A stretch of DNA of 64,000 bases, from positions 2,790,001-2,854,000 of the forward strand of contig WOAB01000124.1 of NCBI GenBank assembly GCA_027886185.1. The letters run 5' to 3'. Below the pieces are notes generated by a model. It saw only the letters and a list, made by a program, of their open reading frames with translations. It made no database searches and was not told where the DNA came from. Shown one piece after another: positions 22,893-34,379 of this stretch; position 1 is the first letter of the stretch, and every line of letters begins with the position of its first letter. This stretch comes from Rheum nobile (Eukaryota; Streptophyta; Magnoliopsida; Caryophyllales; Polygonaceae). The translations under genes were made by a program, and so were the position numbers.

Positions 22893-24805
22893 ATGGTAGG
22901 ATATTCGAGTTCATGGTCCAGAGCCCTCGTTCAGATCTCCCCTTACACTTTCTCCGCCATCGGAATTGCCATCTCCATCGGAGTTTCCGTTCTCGGCGCC
23001 GCCTGGTATTCCAACTCCTCTTTTCCTCCTTTTCACTGTCTGTCTTCACTCAGTTACGGATTCTACACTCGTGTGATGCTTTCATCAATTCAACTGTATT
23101 AGGGATTAGGGATTTTGGATTCTTTTTATTGATAGGTGTCGAACTGTGAAAATTTTCAAAGCTTGGAATTCGAAAATTGGGAATTTCTGTAGGGGCATCT
23201 ACATAACCGGAAGCAGTTTGATCGGTGCAGCTGTAAAGGCTCCTCGAATTACTTCCAAGAATCTTATTAGGTAAGGCCTTCTCTGTTTCTCGTTTTTTCA
23301 GCTTATGCTTTCCGATATAGAACTATTGGCTTCGTGGATCAATTAGATTGAGCTTGTTCATGGATTATAATGCACTGGAACAAATTTAACCTGTGGTGTG
23401 GTTAATTGATAGCTTTGATGATGCAAGGATTGCATCCTGACATTTTGTTAAAAAATCATAATCATATCGGTCCTTGTGAAAGCAAAATTCCTTTAATCTT
23501 AAGCAGTTCTGGTGTGTTCGCTATACATTGCCTTATATTGCAGTTTGAAATTATAGCCGAAAGCATAAAACTTGAACCGATCAGTGTTATTTAAGCCACA
23601 TTGTAGGTCATTAGAAATTTGTGTGAGGTTTTTTCAGTTTAAAAAACTCTCTTTTTACTTCATTAGTCTGATATCTCAATATCAACTTCTTACCAAGAAA
23701 CATATAATAGAGCACAAATAGTGAAGCTCAATTGCAAATGTTTAAATTTCACTTTACATGAAGCTTGAGAGACTATTTTAAAATAACCTGATCACGTGGC
23801 GTGTAAACATGGATGGTAATGTCCTAATCATTGTAAAGCATAGAGTGATAAGAACTTGCAGCAATGTATAATGAAGTTGTAACTTAGAGGAGTTTACCAG
23901 AATTTGTACCTCAGCAAAGCAGAATGAGATTGCAGGAAGGCAGAGTGAAAAAAACTTAGATCTTTGAGAGGTTCAAGTTTGTGCTCATTCAATATGCTAA
24001 TTTTGGTTATCTTAATTCTATCCTAAGATCATACATGAGAATTGCTTTTCTGTTTATTGTCTATATCGACTTTCTTTCTATCAGAACCTTTTACTGTTGA
24101 AGTGCAAGAGGACAAGTATGAAACTTGTAAATAATTCAATGGACTTGAGGGTTTTCCCACTCTTGTAGTTTGATATGTGATTGGTTTTGTTCTCCTGGAT
24201 GATGCTTTAGTTTGCTGATTGAAGATGTAATTTGAATGTTTGAAGTTGGAAGTTCAGTTTAGGATGCTATTGAGTTATTGTCTGGATAGTTTATTCTGGA
24301 AACCCTGATTATGAGGTGAATCAGCTATGAAGTACCATTATCATCTACTTTTGACATGAATTCATTGTCCTTTATCTTTCCAGTGTCATTTTCTGTGAAG
24401 CTGTTGCTATATATGGCGTCATAGTAGCCATCATCCTCCAGACAAAGTTAGAGAATGTCCCATCATCCCAAATGAACGCACCTGAGTCCCTTAGAGCAGG
24501 ATACGCAATCTTTGCGTCAGGCATTATTGTAGGGTTTGCCAACCTCGTTTGTGGGTAAGTCCCAAGTTCTCTCATATGTTTGAATCATGAACTAAGCATG
24601 TACTTTGTTCTTACCTGAGCTGGATGGTTGTGACAGGTTATGTGTGGGCATAATTGGAAGCAGCTGCGCTCTCTCAGATGCCCAGAACTCCTCCCTCTTT
24701 GTGAAGATTCTTGTGATTGAGATTTTCGGCAGTGCACTTGGATTATTTGGAGTAATTGTTGGAATTATAATGTCTGCCCAAGCAACATGGCCAAAAGCAG
24801 CATAA
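22893..24805 (+). CDS. VHA-c'': V-type H+-ATPase subunit c'' (proteolipid)
   Basis: Four coding exons, 22893-23005, 23193-23270, 24384-24554 and 24637-24805, join in frame with GT-AG introns to give 176 residues, close to the usual plant length. The protein is highly hydrophobic with four expected membrane helices; the conserved core begins SPYTFSAIGIAISIG, followed by GIYITGSSLIGAA. Glu69 in VIFCEAVAIYG is the expected proton-carrying carboxylate. Subunit c'' sits in the rotating c-ring of the V0 sector in vacuolar, trans-Golgi and endosomal membranes and carries protons during ATP-driven pumping. The ATG at 22893 is preferred: the same frame is open upstream, but that sequence (SFCSLLPLLSLWEE and on) lacks family similarity and looks like 5' leader. 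The gene appears intact. The 3' end lies about 170 bases before a large MULE. Confidence 0.94.
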
Positions 24806-26619
24806 TGTTGTCATCAAAGCATTGAGTATCCGATCCATTACCAAGCAAGATTGAGAAAATTTGTGTTGTGCAGCCGATCGCATAGCTGTTAAGCTTTGCT
24901 GTGTGTTGTATCTTGAGCATTGTTGTTCTTGGGAGATCTCTTGGGTCTTGATATTCAAATTAGATTATTGTATTAATGTTAGGCGCATTTGCAAGAATAC
25001 CAACTTTTCAATAGCAATTTGCAAAAAATTCATATTTTGAAAAGTATTGTAAAACTATCAATTTTTTGTACTTTTTATGGTATTTTTGTTATCGTTGAAG
25101 GTTAAATTTAACTTTTCTTTTAAATCTAAAAATCAAATAAATCATTAAAACTTTTGAAAAGAAAAGCTAAAAAAAATCTTAATCCTACTAATATCACACT
25201 AATTACTCCCAAATCTCGTACTTTTCATCGTCTCTCTTCCTCCTCTGCTTCTGATGGACTCGTCCTCCGACCTCCACTCCCTTCATCTTCCCTGTGGTCC
25301 TCTGACCTCTACTCCCTTCATCTTTCCGTTAAACCTACTTTAATTTCTTCACTTTGGCGATGCTTCCTTCACCGGAATTCTCCCATCGCCTCCGCCCTCA
25401 ACCTGCGTAGCCGAGCAAGGCTCCATCTCTGGCCCTCCGCTCCGCCTCCTTCGTCGTCGGCACAGGCCGGGCAAGGCTAATTCTCACAATCCCTCTTCTT
25501 TCTTCGCTTCTGAGGACAACTCGTTCACCTCGCCGACTCCTCCTCCTCCACTGACGCCGGCGACTCTTCCTCCGTTGACACCGACGACTACTTCTCCCAT
25601 CCCGACGACTACTTTGGATCGAGTGGTGCATATTTTCTCTCCAACCACTCACAACACAATTACTCTTTCACGTTGTGCCCACCTTATTCCAACCCTAATC
25701 TGTGGGTTTCAAATCTAGAAATTGCTTGTGGGTTTCAAATCTAGAATTCCCTATGTGTTGGAATTCATATTCCTCCCTTTTTCCAATCTATGGGTTTCAA
25801 ATCTAGAAATTGCTTGTGGCTGGATCAATCTCTTCGCTTGGAAGACTTCATTTCCAAACCCCAACCTAAACGTCTACGATTCGTGGAATTCAGGTGACAT
25901 CTCTTCGCTTCGGTTCAAATCTTCTTATTTTGTGTCTGAATTCAAATTTCTTATGTTAAATTTATTACCCAAGATCAACATTTGAGCAGAATTCAGTTTA
26001 CATTTGTGATATGAAACGCTTGTTTTGTGATGGAGATATGTTCAAATATGGAGTCACGAGAATGATTCATGGCCTTATTGTCAAAGAAGGTGTATTTAGC
26101 GGATCTCAATGTTTTCAAGTTGATCTCATTATGCTTTTGTTGCTGTAACTTGATAAGTTGAAGTTTCAATGTTTTGTGTAAAGCTAGAGTAATGATTATG
26201 GCCTTCATTGATAATACTGGAAGATATTCATTAGTTATAATACCTTATTTGGGTACTACCTCTTCTCAGAACTCATTTGTCCTTGACAGCAAATAACACA
26301 GTGGTATACTAGTATTAGATTAGTATGATGTCTTACAATTGATTAATTTAGAGCTGTTATGGGATCAGGTTGGGTAATTCCCGTGTGCCTATATGATTCA
26401 CAGAATGCTCTGTTCTTGAAAAATTTGAAATCTCCTAAGGCATAGTTCTCTTATCAAAGTTACTAACATTTCAAACATCATTTTTTGTAAATTTATATTG
26501 AATGGTTTGCTTGGTTTAAGACATATTTCACTTATCAAAACTTGTAAATATTTTGAGTGATTATCAATTCAACGAGAATCACAACTAATAATTGCAAATT
26601 TAAGTATTTTAAATTTAAA

Positions 26620-28640
26620 GTTAGTTAATATAACATAGTAATGACCTGACTACGTACAAATGCGGCATGATAAAGTGAATATTGCTCTGAAATTAAAAAT
26701 CGGCTAACATTTGAAATTTTGTTATATAATAGAGCATTGGCCTGACTTCGTATACATGTGGTCTGACTTCGTACAAATATCGCCTGATAAAGTTTTAAAT
26801 GTCTGAGCAATATTCACTGTTATGTAACAAAATTTACGAAAATGAAGTTTTAAATGCTTTTTTTTTAATTTATAGATTAAAATAGATGTTATAATTGATC
26901 TTTATAGGTCCGTTTATATATCATTTTTAAAAAGTTGGTTGGTTCCGTAATGAGACACAAGATCAATTAACATATAAATATTATTGTATTCAATCGATGT
27001 ATACCATGCTTTCAAGCTCATTAGACGATAGATGATCTATGTACTGAGGAGATTTACATCCAACAGTTAGTATTCATATCATGGAGAGTTGATGGTTTTA
27101 TAGTGTGAAAAGGCTGCAAATTGGTCCTTTTCTTAACGTGGCTAAGAAACGAGTTTAATTAACAGAAGAAAGAGGGACAAAAACAAAACCGATAAGGAAG
27201 ATAAAACGTACTCCACCTACATTTCTATTCCAAATGATAAGTTGTAAACATAACAGATGGGATCTTGAAATTTTGGTCCATATTGTATATTATCAGGTAT
27301 TTAGCAGAAGTAACTAATAATTATTCACTGGCATAAGCAACAATATCAAAAAAACTATCAATAGATGTGCTATAACTGAATTGATCGAAAGCAACATTAA
27401 TTACATGCAAATCTGTTGTTGAATTGCGCTCCATTTGTCAAGCAAACCGTGCAGTATGCTTTTTAAAACTGGTATGTGCTCCATTGTCAACATTAATTAT
27501 GCCCTTTCAGAGTCAAATTGAGAAACAAAACTCATACAGTTTACTTTATCAGACCACATTTATAGTTTATCAGGCCACATTTATACGAAGTTAGGTCAAT
27601 GCTCTGTTATATCATAAAATTTCAAATGTTAGCAAATTTCAAATTTCAGAGCAATATTGACTTTATCAGGCCACATTTGTACATTGTCAGGTACAAATGT
27701 GGCCTGATAAAATGAGTATTGCTCTGACATTTAAAATCGGCTAATATTTGAAATTTTGTAATATATCAGAGCATTGACATGACTTCGTATAAATGTGGCC
27801 TGATAAATTGAATATTGCTCTCAAATTTAAAATCGACTAACATTTGAAATTTAAAGTTAATATAACAGAGCATTGACTTGACTACATACAAATGTGGCCT
27901 ACCTAACTACATACAAATTTAAAGTTAACATAACAGAGCATTGGCTTGATCCTCTACACAAACTTTAATTTATTACTGCAGTTGCTTGATATATAGCAGA
28001 CCTTGTTCAGATATTACTGTAGTTGCTTGATACGGCCCATGTAATCCTGATCCTCTACACAAAGACTAACCGGCTTGGCATCAAAACCAGGACCATTAGC
28101 TAATGTTTTGAAGGAGAGTAATGATTATCTCCTCAAGGGGCAATGTTTGCAATCTACATTTGTCATCACTACTCACCTTGCTTCTCTTACTCAAATTTTT
28201 TACAATCTACGTGTAAACATTTTTACAAAAGTTTTGAAGGAGAGTAATAAAGTAATGACCTGACAACGTACAAATGTGGCCTGATAGAGTGAATATTGCT
28301 CTGAAATTTGAAATTGGCTAACATATGAAATGTTGTGATATAACAGAAAGTTGACCTGACTTCGAATAAATGTGGCATGACTTCATATAAATGTGGTCTG
28401 ATAAAGTACATAATGCTATGTTATGTAACAAAATTTACGAAAATGAAGTTTTAAATATTAGGCGATTTTAAAGGTAAGAACAATATTTACTTTATCAGAC
28501 CACATGTATACCAAGTCAGGTCAATGATGTGTTATATCACAGAATTTCAAATGTTAGTCAATTTCAAATTTAAAAGCAATATTCACTTTATCAGGCCATA
28601 TTTGTACGTTGTCATGTCATTACTCTGTTATATTAACTTT
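26620..28640. repeat. Modules of about 100 bp in both orientations inside the MULE
   Basis: A module with ACCTGACT(A/T)CGTACAAATG, GGCCTGATAAAGTGAATATT, GCTCTGAAATTT and AACATTTGAAATTTTGT recurs at about 26640-26830, 27540-27940, 28250-28430 and 28480-28640. Some copies are direct and others inverted, so hairpins of several hundred bases could form. Short ORFs here translate the repeat and are not genes. Confidence 0.75.
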
Positions 28641-29147
28641 AAATTTGAAACAAACATTCAGTATTGACAAAGTGCTTTGATCCTGGTGTAATATTTTGGC
28701 TTGTTGAATGCATATTTTGCAGCTTGTTGGTGCTTTCGGGTACTTGCTAGTGATAGAGCGAACTAATACTTGCTGGCGGCAAGCATGTTCTAGCAATAAT
28801 TCAACCTGCACTACACACTCCTTGTATTGTAGTAGCAATCTGCAGGAAATGAATGGCTACACTAAATGACACAATATCAGTGACTCTGCTCTTGATACTC
28901 AATGTACAACAGATGGTGATAATCCACCATTTTCATATGCTGGAGAACTATACATGACTGATTGGATCACTCTTCAAATCTCCTCTGTAACCAAGCCACA
29001 AAAGAATAAAAAAAGCTCAAACCCATACATTATTTAATTAAGCACCAAAATAACGCTAAGTCACTTGCTAACTAATTTTTATGTTAAAATTGGGCAATCT
29101 TGAATAATTCTCACAAGAGAAAAAACGTACAAAGGAGGAGGTCAGAA

Positions 29148-29489
29148 CTACATAAATTGGGCCTCCTCGTCCTCTTTGTCGTCCTTCTCTCCTGCGTCTC
29201 TGAGAAGCGGATTTCGATGACAATCAAACGCACTTGTCGGCCGCCTCCTTTTCAAGCAGTACTTGCAAGTAGCAGCATCGTCCTCCTCCTCATCGGTTCT
29301 AGTAGTAGTAGTAGAGCTGCTCCCGACTGATTCCGCCGCCGTCAATGGAGCTTTCTGGAAGATGAAGAAGCCGTTGCCGCGGTCTTCTTCTTCTGTGGTG
29401 GAACCGACGAAATTCTGATACTGTGATTCGGATTCGGAGGGGTGCTCTAATCTGTCCCACCACGATCTCAAACCGTTTTCATTCTCCAT
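29148..29489 (-). CDS. Small unidentified ORF within the MULE (113 aa)
   Basis: An ATG-to-stop frame of 113 residues in a locally GC-rich patch. It begins MENENGLRSWWDRLEHPSES, has a Ser/Thr-rich middle followed by an acidic run, a CKYCLKRRRP motif (one CxxC pair only) and a highly charged C-terminus. I do not recognise the family. It lies 80 bases from the captured ATP synthase gamma piece and on the same strand, so it may be part of another captured gene or chance. No intron or promoter evidence. Confidence 0.3.
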   Translation of the reverse strand: MENENGLRSWWDRLEHPSESESQYQNFVGSTTEEEDRGNGFFIFQKAPLTAAESVGSSSTTTTRTDEEEDDAATCKYCLKRRRPTSAFDCHRNPLLRDAGEKDDKEDEEAQFM

Positions 29490-29606
29490 GGATGAATTCG
29501 CTCGTTTGATTTCAGCAAATTAACTGCGTATCCATGACTAGATCAAAACAAAAGCAGGACATTCAAAGCTAGATTATATCTGTTTGGATTTGATGCATTC
29601 CAAAGG

Positions 29607-29990
29607 GGACAATCTTTCCTGCTCGAACTCCAGTATGGGCGAGAAATTGGGGGTTGTTGTCCTCACCGTGTCCCTCTCCACCGTCAGCTTCCCTTCCTTG
29701 GTGGTGAGCCTGAAGAACTCGTCCTCCGCGGCGTCCACGCAGGGCCACCTTCTTCACCAGACGGTTCTTCGTCAGGGGTGCATCCACGTCTTCCGTCTGC
29801 AGCTGCTCGTTGATGTTGTACAGCACCTCCACCAGCGTCTCCGAGAACGGCCTACCGTTCACCACCGCTTCTTGCGCCCGACGCACCTTCGTCGCCGCCG
29901 CCACCAGCTTCATCGCCTCTGTGATCTTCTGGGTGTTCTTCACCGACCCTATGCGGTCCCTCAGGTCCCGCAACCCGCACTGGATCGTCT
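29607..29990 (-). pseudogene. atpC-like: Captured fragment of chloroplast ATP synthase gamma chain gene
   Basis: Minus strand, from about 29990: CGLRDLRDRIGSVKNTQKIT, EAMKLVAAATKVRRAQEAVV and PFSETLVEVLYNINEQLQTE, the conserved N-terminal helix region of the gamma subunit, reaching KKVA near 29743. The sequence then jumps in another frame to VDAAEDEFFRLTTKEGKL and RDTVRTTTPNFSPILEFEQ, which belong near the C-terminal part of the protein. About 190 intervening residues, including the regulatory cysteine region, are therefore deleted and the join shifts the frame. The C-terminal helix is also missing. Intact gamma is the rotor shaft of the chloroplast ATP synthase; this piece cannot make one. 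It lies 400 bases from the right end of the MULE. Gene symbol indicates origin only. Confidence 0.88.
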
Positions 29991-30403
29991 TCTTCGACCC
30001 CGTCGGCCCCACTTGCACCATGCTGCTGCTCATCGACCACCCCTGCAACGTTGCCGTCCACGGATAGATTTTCCATTGGAATTCGTCCAAATTAGAGGAT
30101 AGATTTTCGATTGGAATTGTAGTGAGGGTGGTCAAGAATCGAATTTGGGGCAGAGATTTAAGCGAGGTTTCCAACTAGGGTTTTGTATTTGTCCGTGGAG
30201 AAGCATAGACATGTTATCAATTGTTAAGAAGTAATTAATAGTTGTTAAAAATATAATTTAGGAAAAGGTAAATAAAAATATAATTTTATCTTTTTTATTT
30301 TAAAAAATTTTATAGATAATTTTATAATACTTTTCAAAAGGTGATATTTTTGCAAAAAAAACTTTTCAAAGTTGATATTTTTTACAATTCCGCCTTAATG
30401 TTA

Positions 30404-31195
30404 TGTCCACTGAAGATAATGGAAAACAAACGTAATGAGTTTTTAAAAAAATCACTGTTACATTAAAGCGGAAACACGCACTATTTTTTAATGAAATGAG
30501 ATTATGCTCACTGGTCAGCAACAAAAGCCTCCATGCAGAATGCAAGGTCCCAAAGGGTACACAAACTAAAATACCACAATCTTACAAGTCCAGAATGAGT
30601 AATATGGGGTAACACATTTGTTAACCTCAAACTGGTATATACTCATTTCAAACTCTGGGTTTATTGTACAAGTTAAGGGTTTGTTTGAAAAAAAGATAAA
30701 TAAAGACTTTCACAAATAAATACTTATTTTTCTTAATTCACATTTTCCTGAACCTATTAAATTGAAAAAGCCTAAATTAAGATTGAAATCATTTTTTTAC
30801 AAAATACTTAAATTGTAATTCAGAAAAAATGCTTTATGGCCAAAATCAGCAGGGTAGGGTTTTTGAAATATGACCAGCTTTTAGGCAACAGTAAGACAAA
30901 AGTAAAGACGAATAGTATTACTAAGAAGTGCACCAGAGTAACAGAAACGAGAGGGCAAAAACACAAACCCAAATTACATGATAAAAAAGAAAAAGCCATG
31001 CCAAATTTCTGTAAAAGCAGGCCTTTTACTAGAGAAAACAGTGCATCAGATCTCAGAATTTCTTCCACTGGGTTCCCGAAAAACACCCTATTTTTGTCCA
31101 AAATCCCATGCCAAAACAAACGCAGCAAGTACAGCTATAGCATGAATGATAAAAGCTTGGCCCAAGGGGTAACTCCTGATCAACAACTTATTCTT
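30404..31195. other. Spacer and probable 3' untranslated region of Ran
   Basis: Between the MULE and the Ran stop codon no gene is seen. The part next to Ran (about 30820-31195) is less AT-rich and probably holds its 3' UTR. The ORFs there (both strands) have no recognisable domain. Confidence 0.5.
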
Positions 31196-33476
31196 TTACT
31201 CAAATGTGTCATCATCGTCATCTGGAAGGGGTTGATTTGCAGCCTGGACAAGCTCAGCTTCATGCCTGTACACATAGTATCAGCATTTGTATTAGTATTA
31301 CACTAGTTTAATATCATCATAGCCAATAAGAAATAACAGGGGATACTTACTTGGCCTGCTCCTGCAAGTCGATGTGAACCTCTGGAGGGGCCAAGGCAGG
31401 GGACTCCACAAAGTGCAAATTCTGATCACTGAAACAAATTTGAAACAATAGTCAGACGGGCAAGAACGTCACTATATTGAAATTACACAGGTGGCACTCG
31501 GCAGGGGGTGTGTGAGGGTGCTTACCCAGCAAGCTTCCTAGCAAGGTAGAGGAATGGCTTCTCAAAGTTGTAGTTACTCTTAGCAGATATCTCGTAGTAC
31601 TGCAGGTTCTTCTTCCTGTGGAAAGTAACCTGCTTTGCCTTCACCTGCCTGTTCTTCACATCAACTTTGTTGCCACACAGTACAATCGGAATGTTCTCAC
31701 AAACTCTGAAAGGCATGGATTTTATTAGAAGGGACCATAGGTATAGCAATACAAATCTTGTATGCATGAATTAGTTGGAGTAGGCAAAAAAGCACCTGCA
31801 CAGGTCACGGTGCCATGTTGGAACGTTCTTGTATGTCAAACGAGCAGTAACATCAAACATGATAATAGCACACTGTCCATGAATGCTGCAGGGCCAAAAG
31901 TGCATCCATTGATTAATAAAAATCAGAAGGCGAATGCATATTTATGTACAAACCAAACATACATAAAAAATGCATAAGAGCAACCAACTCAGCTTACTAT
32001 TGTTACATTGTTATTCAGAAATTGAACATGTTGCAGTATCCCAGCAGTTCTTTTCTAAATTGACCCTTGAGATAACATTAAAAATGAAGTTGCAGCTTAT
32101 TGGATTTATTAAACAATGCACCACCACAAACTATGTAATAGAGGCCCAGACAATCCTTTTCAATTACCAAGCCTTAATAATGATGTACAAGCCAGATGCA
32201 AATTTTGACAGAACCATGATAGAAAATCTAATAGCAGGCTCCCCACTTGGAATGAATATCCAACTTTATCAGTACAAAACATAATAAAGGAACACTATTC
32301 ACTAAACTGCATACAAAGTGGTATTACTGGTATAAAATGTAATTTCATTGGGATTCTAATACTGAAAATCTTTCTTCATGAATGAACTTCATAATGACGC
32401 TTTGCTTCAAACAAAATTCCATAAACCAAAACAAGAAAGAGTAAAAGGATATTTTCCATAATTACTTACTAGTAGCCATCCCTAAGACCACCAAATTTCT
32501 CTTGACCAGCAGTATCCCAGCAGTAAAACCGAATCTTTCCACAGTTTGTAAAGAAGTCTAGTGGGTGAACCTCAACACCAATAGTTGCTGCACATCACAG
32601 ATGGAAAAAAAGAATTAGCAATCCCAAACAATTTGAAAACTTAAAGATCATTTATGATCGATGATCTAATTCCAAACCACTTACGTTCATATTTCTTCTC
32701 AAATTCACCAGTAAGATGTCTTTTCACAAAGGTTGTTTTCCCTACAAGTACGAGTAATATTTAATCAGCAGACAATATAATCAGCAGATGGAAGTAAGAG
32801 AATTGTACCCTAGGGTCTACAAAAAGCTTTCTCATCATGAGAGTAAACATAAAAGATGGCAAGCTTATAGAATTTCTTATTCAAAAAACATAGATTATAT
32901 AAATATCAAATATATATCTGCAAGTGACCAATTTAGAGAAACAGCATGACATTCATAGTTGCAAGAGTAATCACAATTCAGAAAGTGGGCTTCGTTAAAC
33001 GAAACTATTCTACACATGAGTATACCAGACTCATATTCTGACAGATACAGAATAACAGACAACATAACGTTTCCCTCCATCAAAAATTAGAGCTAATGCT
33101 TATTGCAATCAGCTTATTTGACAGGAATGCGAGAAGCTAATAGTCGATAATATAAACCGCAAATCAAAGAAAAGAACTGAACTAGCTCGACTATCTAACA
33201 AATCTATATATCAATCTCACAATAATTCGAAACCCTAAGAGGTATACTTTAAAGGGAGGATCTCAGAAGCTATCAAATCAATCAATCACTCTTACCAGTT
33301 CCACCATCACCGACAATGACAAGCTTGAAGCTTGGATAATCGACAGTTTGCTGATTGGGCAATGCCTGCAACAGACGAGAATGTAATTCATCAAATTTGA
33401 CACTGGGAAAATATCAAATGAAGGAATTCATAAGATCGAGAAACAGTCGATGGAATAAAGAGAGAAATTTAACCAT
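31196..33476 (-). CDS. RAN: Ran small GTPase
   Basis: Eight coding exons on the minus strand: 33474-33476 (only the ATG), 33296-33365, 32685-32741, 32470-32587, 31796-31885, 31526-31705, 31351-31428, 31196-31265. All have GT-AG borders and total 666 bases, exactly 221 residues, the canonical Ran length. Motifs: P-loop GDGGTGKTT (from residue 20), switch [17 protein letters not shown] for guanine recognition, [18 protein letters not shown], and the acidic C-terminal tail DDDDDTFE. Ran has no lipidation cysteines, as here. It cycles between nucleus and cytoplasm, its GTP form driving importin/exportin transport and spindle and nuclear envelope assembly. An intron directly after the start codon is known from plant Ran genes and means the ATG exon is easy to miss. 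No lesion is seen. Confidence 0.96.
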
Positions 33477-34379
33477 TTTGAATGGATCTTCACGTGTCCG
33501 CGATAAACTGCAAAAGCTGAAAGATGGAGGAGAAGATGTGGAAGAACGAAGGGGATAGGAGTTTTGAGATTACAATCCCTAACGTCTAGGGTTTTATGCC
33601 TTGGGGCCTTTGATAGAATGGCGGATACCTGGCGTTTAAACAACGCGTAATCACAGACCGTACGATCTGATTCCTAGCAAAAGCCTACGCAAACTTTTAG
33701 GCCGTCCGATCAATCTCTTTAAAACAAGAAACGAGACATTTATTATACTTTTTTAAAATTGAAGCCAAGCCAACAATCAAAATATCCGTATTTAAACCTT
33801 TTATGATTATCCCAAAATGCAATTGTGGTCATAATTTAAATCGATGTTTGTATTATATAATATCAAACTAGTATAGTAGATTTGTTTATTTCTTTTAATA
33901 TTTTCAAAAAATAATATATAAAAAGTATATGCTTAATTGATATAGAAATATATAGATAGTGAGTAGTGACTATTAATTGTAAAAATAGATGACTGTTAAT
34001 ATAAAAAAGAACTAATTGAATCAAGAGTATAAATAGTAAAAAAATCATTAGAGAAACATTCTATTAAAACAACAATAACTGGAAAAAATAAAAACAAAAA
34101 TCAGTAGAGAAATATTATGTTAAGAAAAAAATATAGAAAAAAAACAGTAGAGAAAACAATAGAGAAAAAAATTACTTGATTAACTAAAATTCAGAATTTG
34201 GATTGGTACATTTCATGACATATCCTTTCATGCTTGTAAATTTAGAATTTGGATTGGGATGATTAAGGATGAAAGGATAATTGAACCTCTATTGTAAGAG
34301 TTTATGTAATTACAAATTTTGTTTAGTTTGTGAAATTAAATACTATCAAGTATCAATCAACCGAAACTAACAATGAAAG
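33477..34379. other. Ran upstream region and AT-rich spacer
   Basis: 33477-33620 is probably the Ran 5' leader and promoter. From about 33720 on the sequence is very AT-rich, without coding potential or a recognisable element. Confidence 0.45.

Larger units (their letters stand above)
24982..30394. mobile_element. 5.4-kb MULE carrying host gene pieces (Pack-MULE type)
   Basis: Perfect 9-bp direct repeats TTAATGTTA flank it (24973-24981 and 30395-30403). The terminal inverted repeats begin GGCGCATTTGCAAGAATACC (left) and GGCGGAATTGTAAAAAATATC-like (right, inverted) and stay similar for over 100 bases, including a shared TTTTGAAAAGTATT motif. No transposase was seen. Inside: GC-rich DNA at about 25220-25640 partly shared with the element at 40801; threefold TGGGTTTCAAATCTAGAA repeats (25697-25815); a repeat-rich AT core (26620-28640); a small ORF (29148-29489); and a chloroplast ATP synthase gamma fragment. 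A sister element ends at 40801. Confidence 0.86.

Noticed and set aside
26625..28411. Minus ORFs with repeated FVRSQ motifs
   Set aside because: They follow the repeated modules of the MULE core and have no independent support.
5178..33476. Metabolic gene cluster joining CYP76 and ABCG
   Set aside because: The transporter is a pseudogene and the other neighbours are housekeeping genes; no other biosynthetic gene is present.
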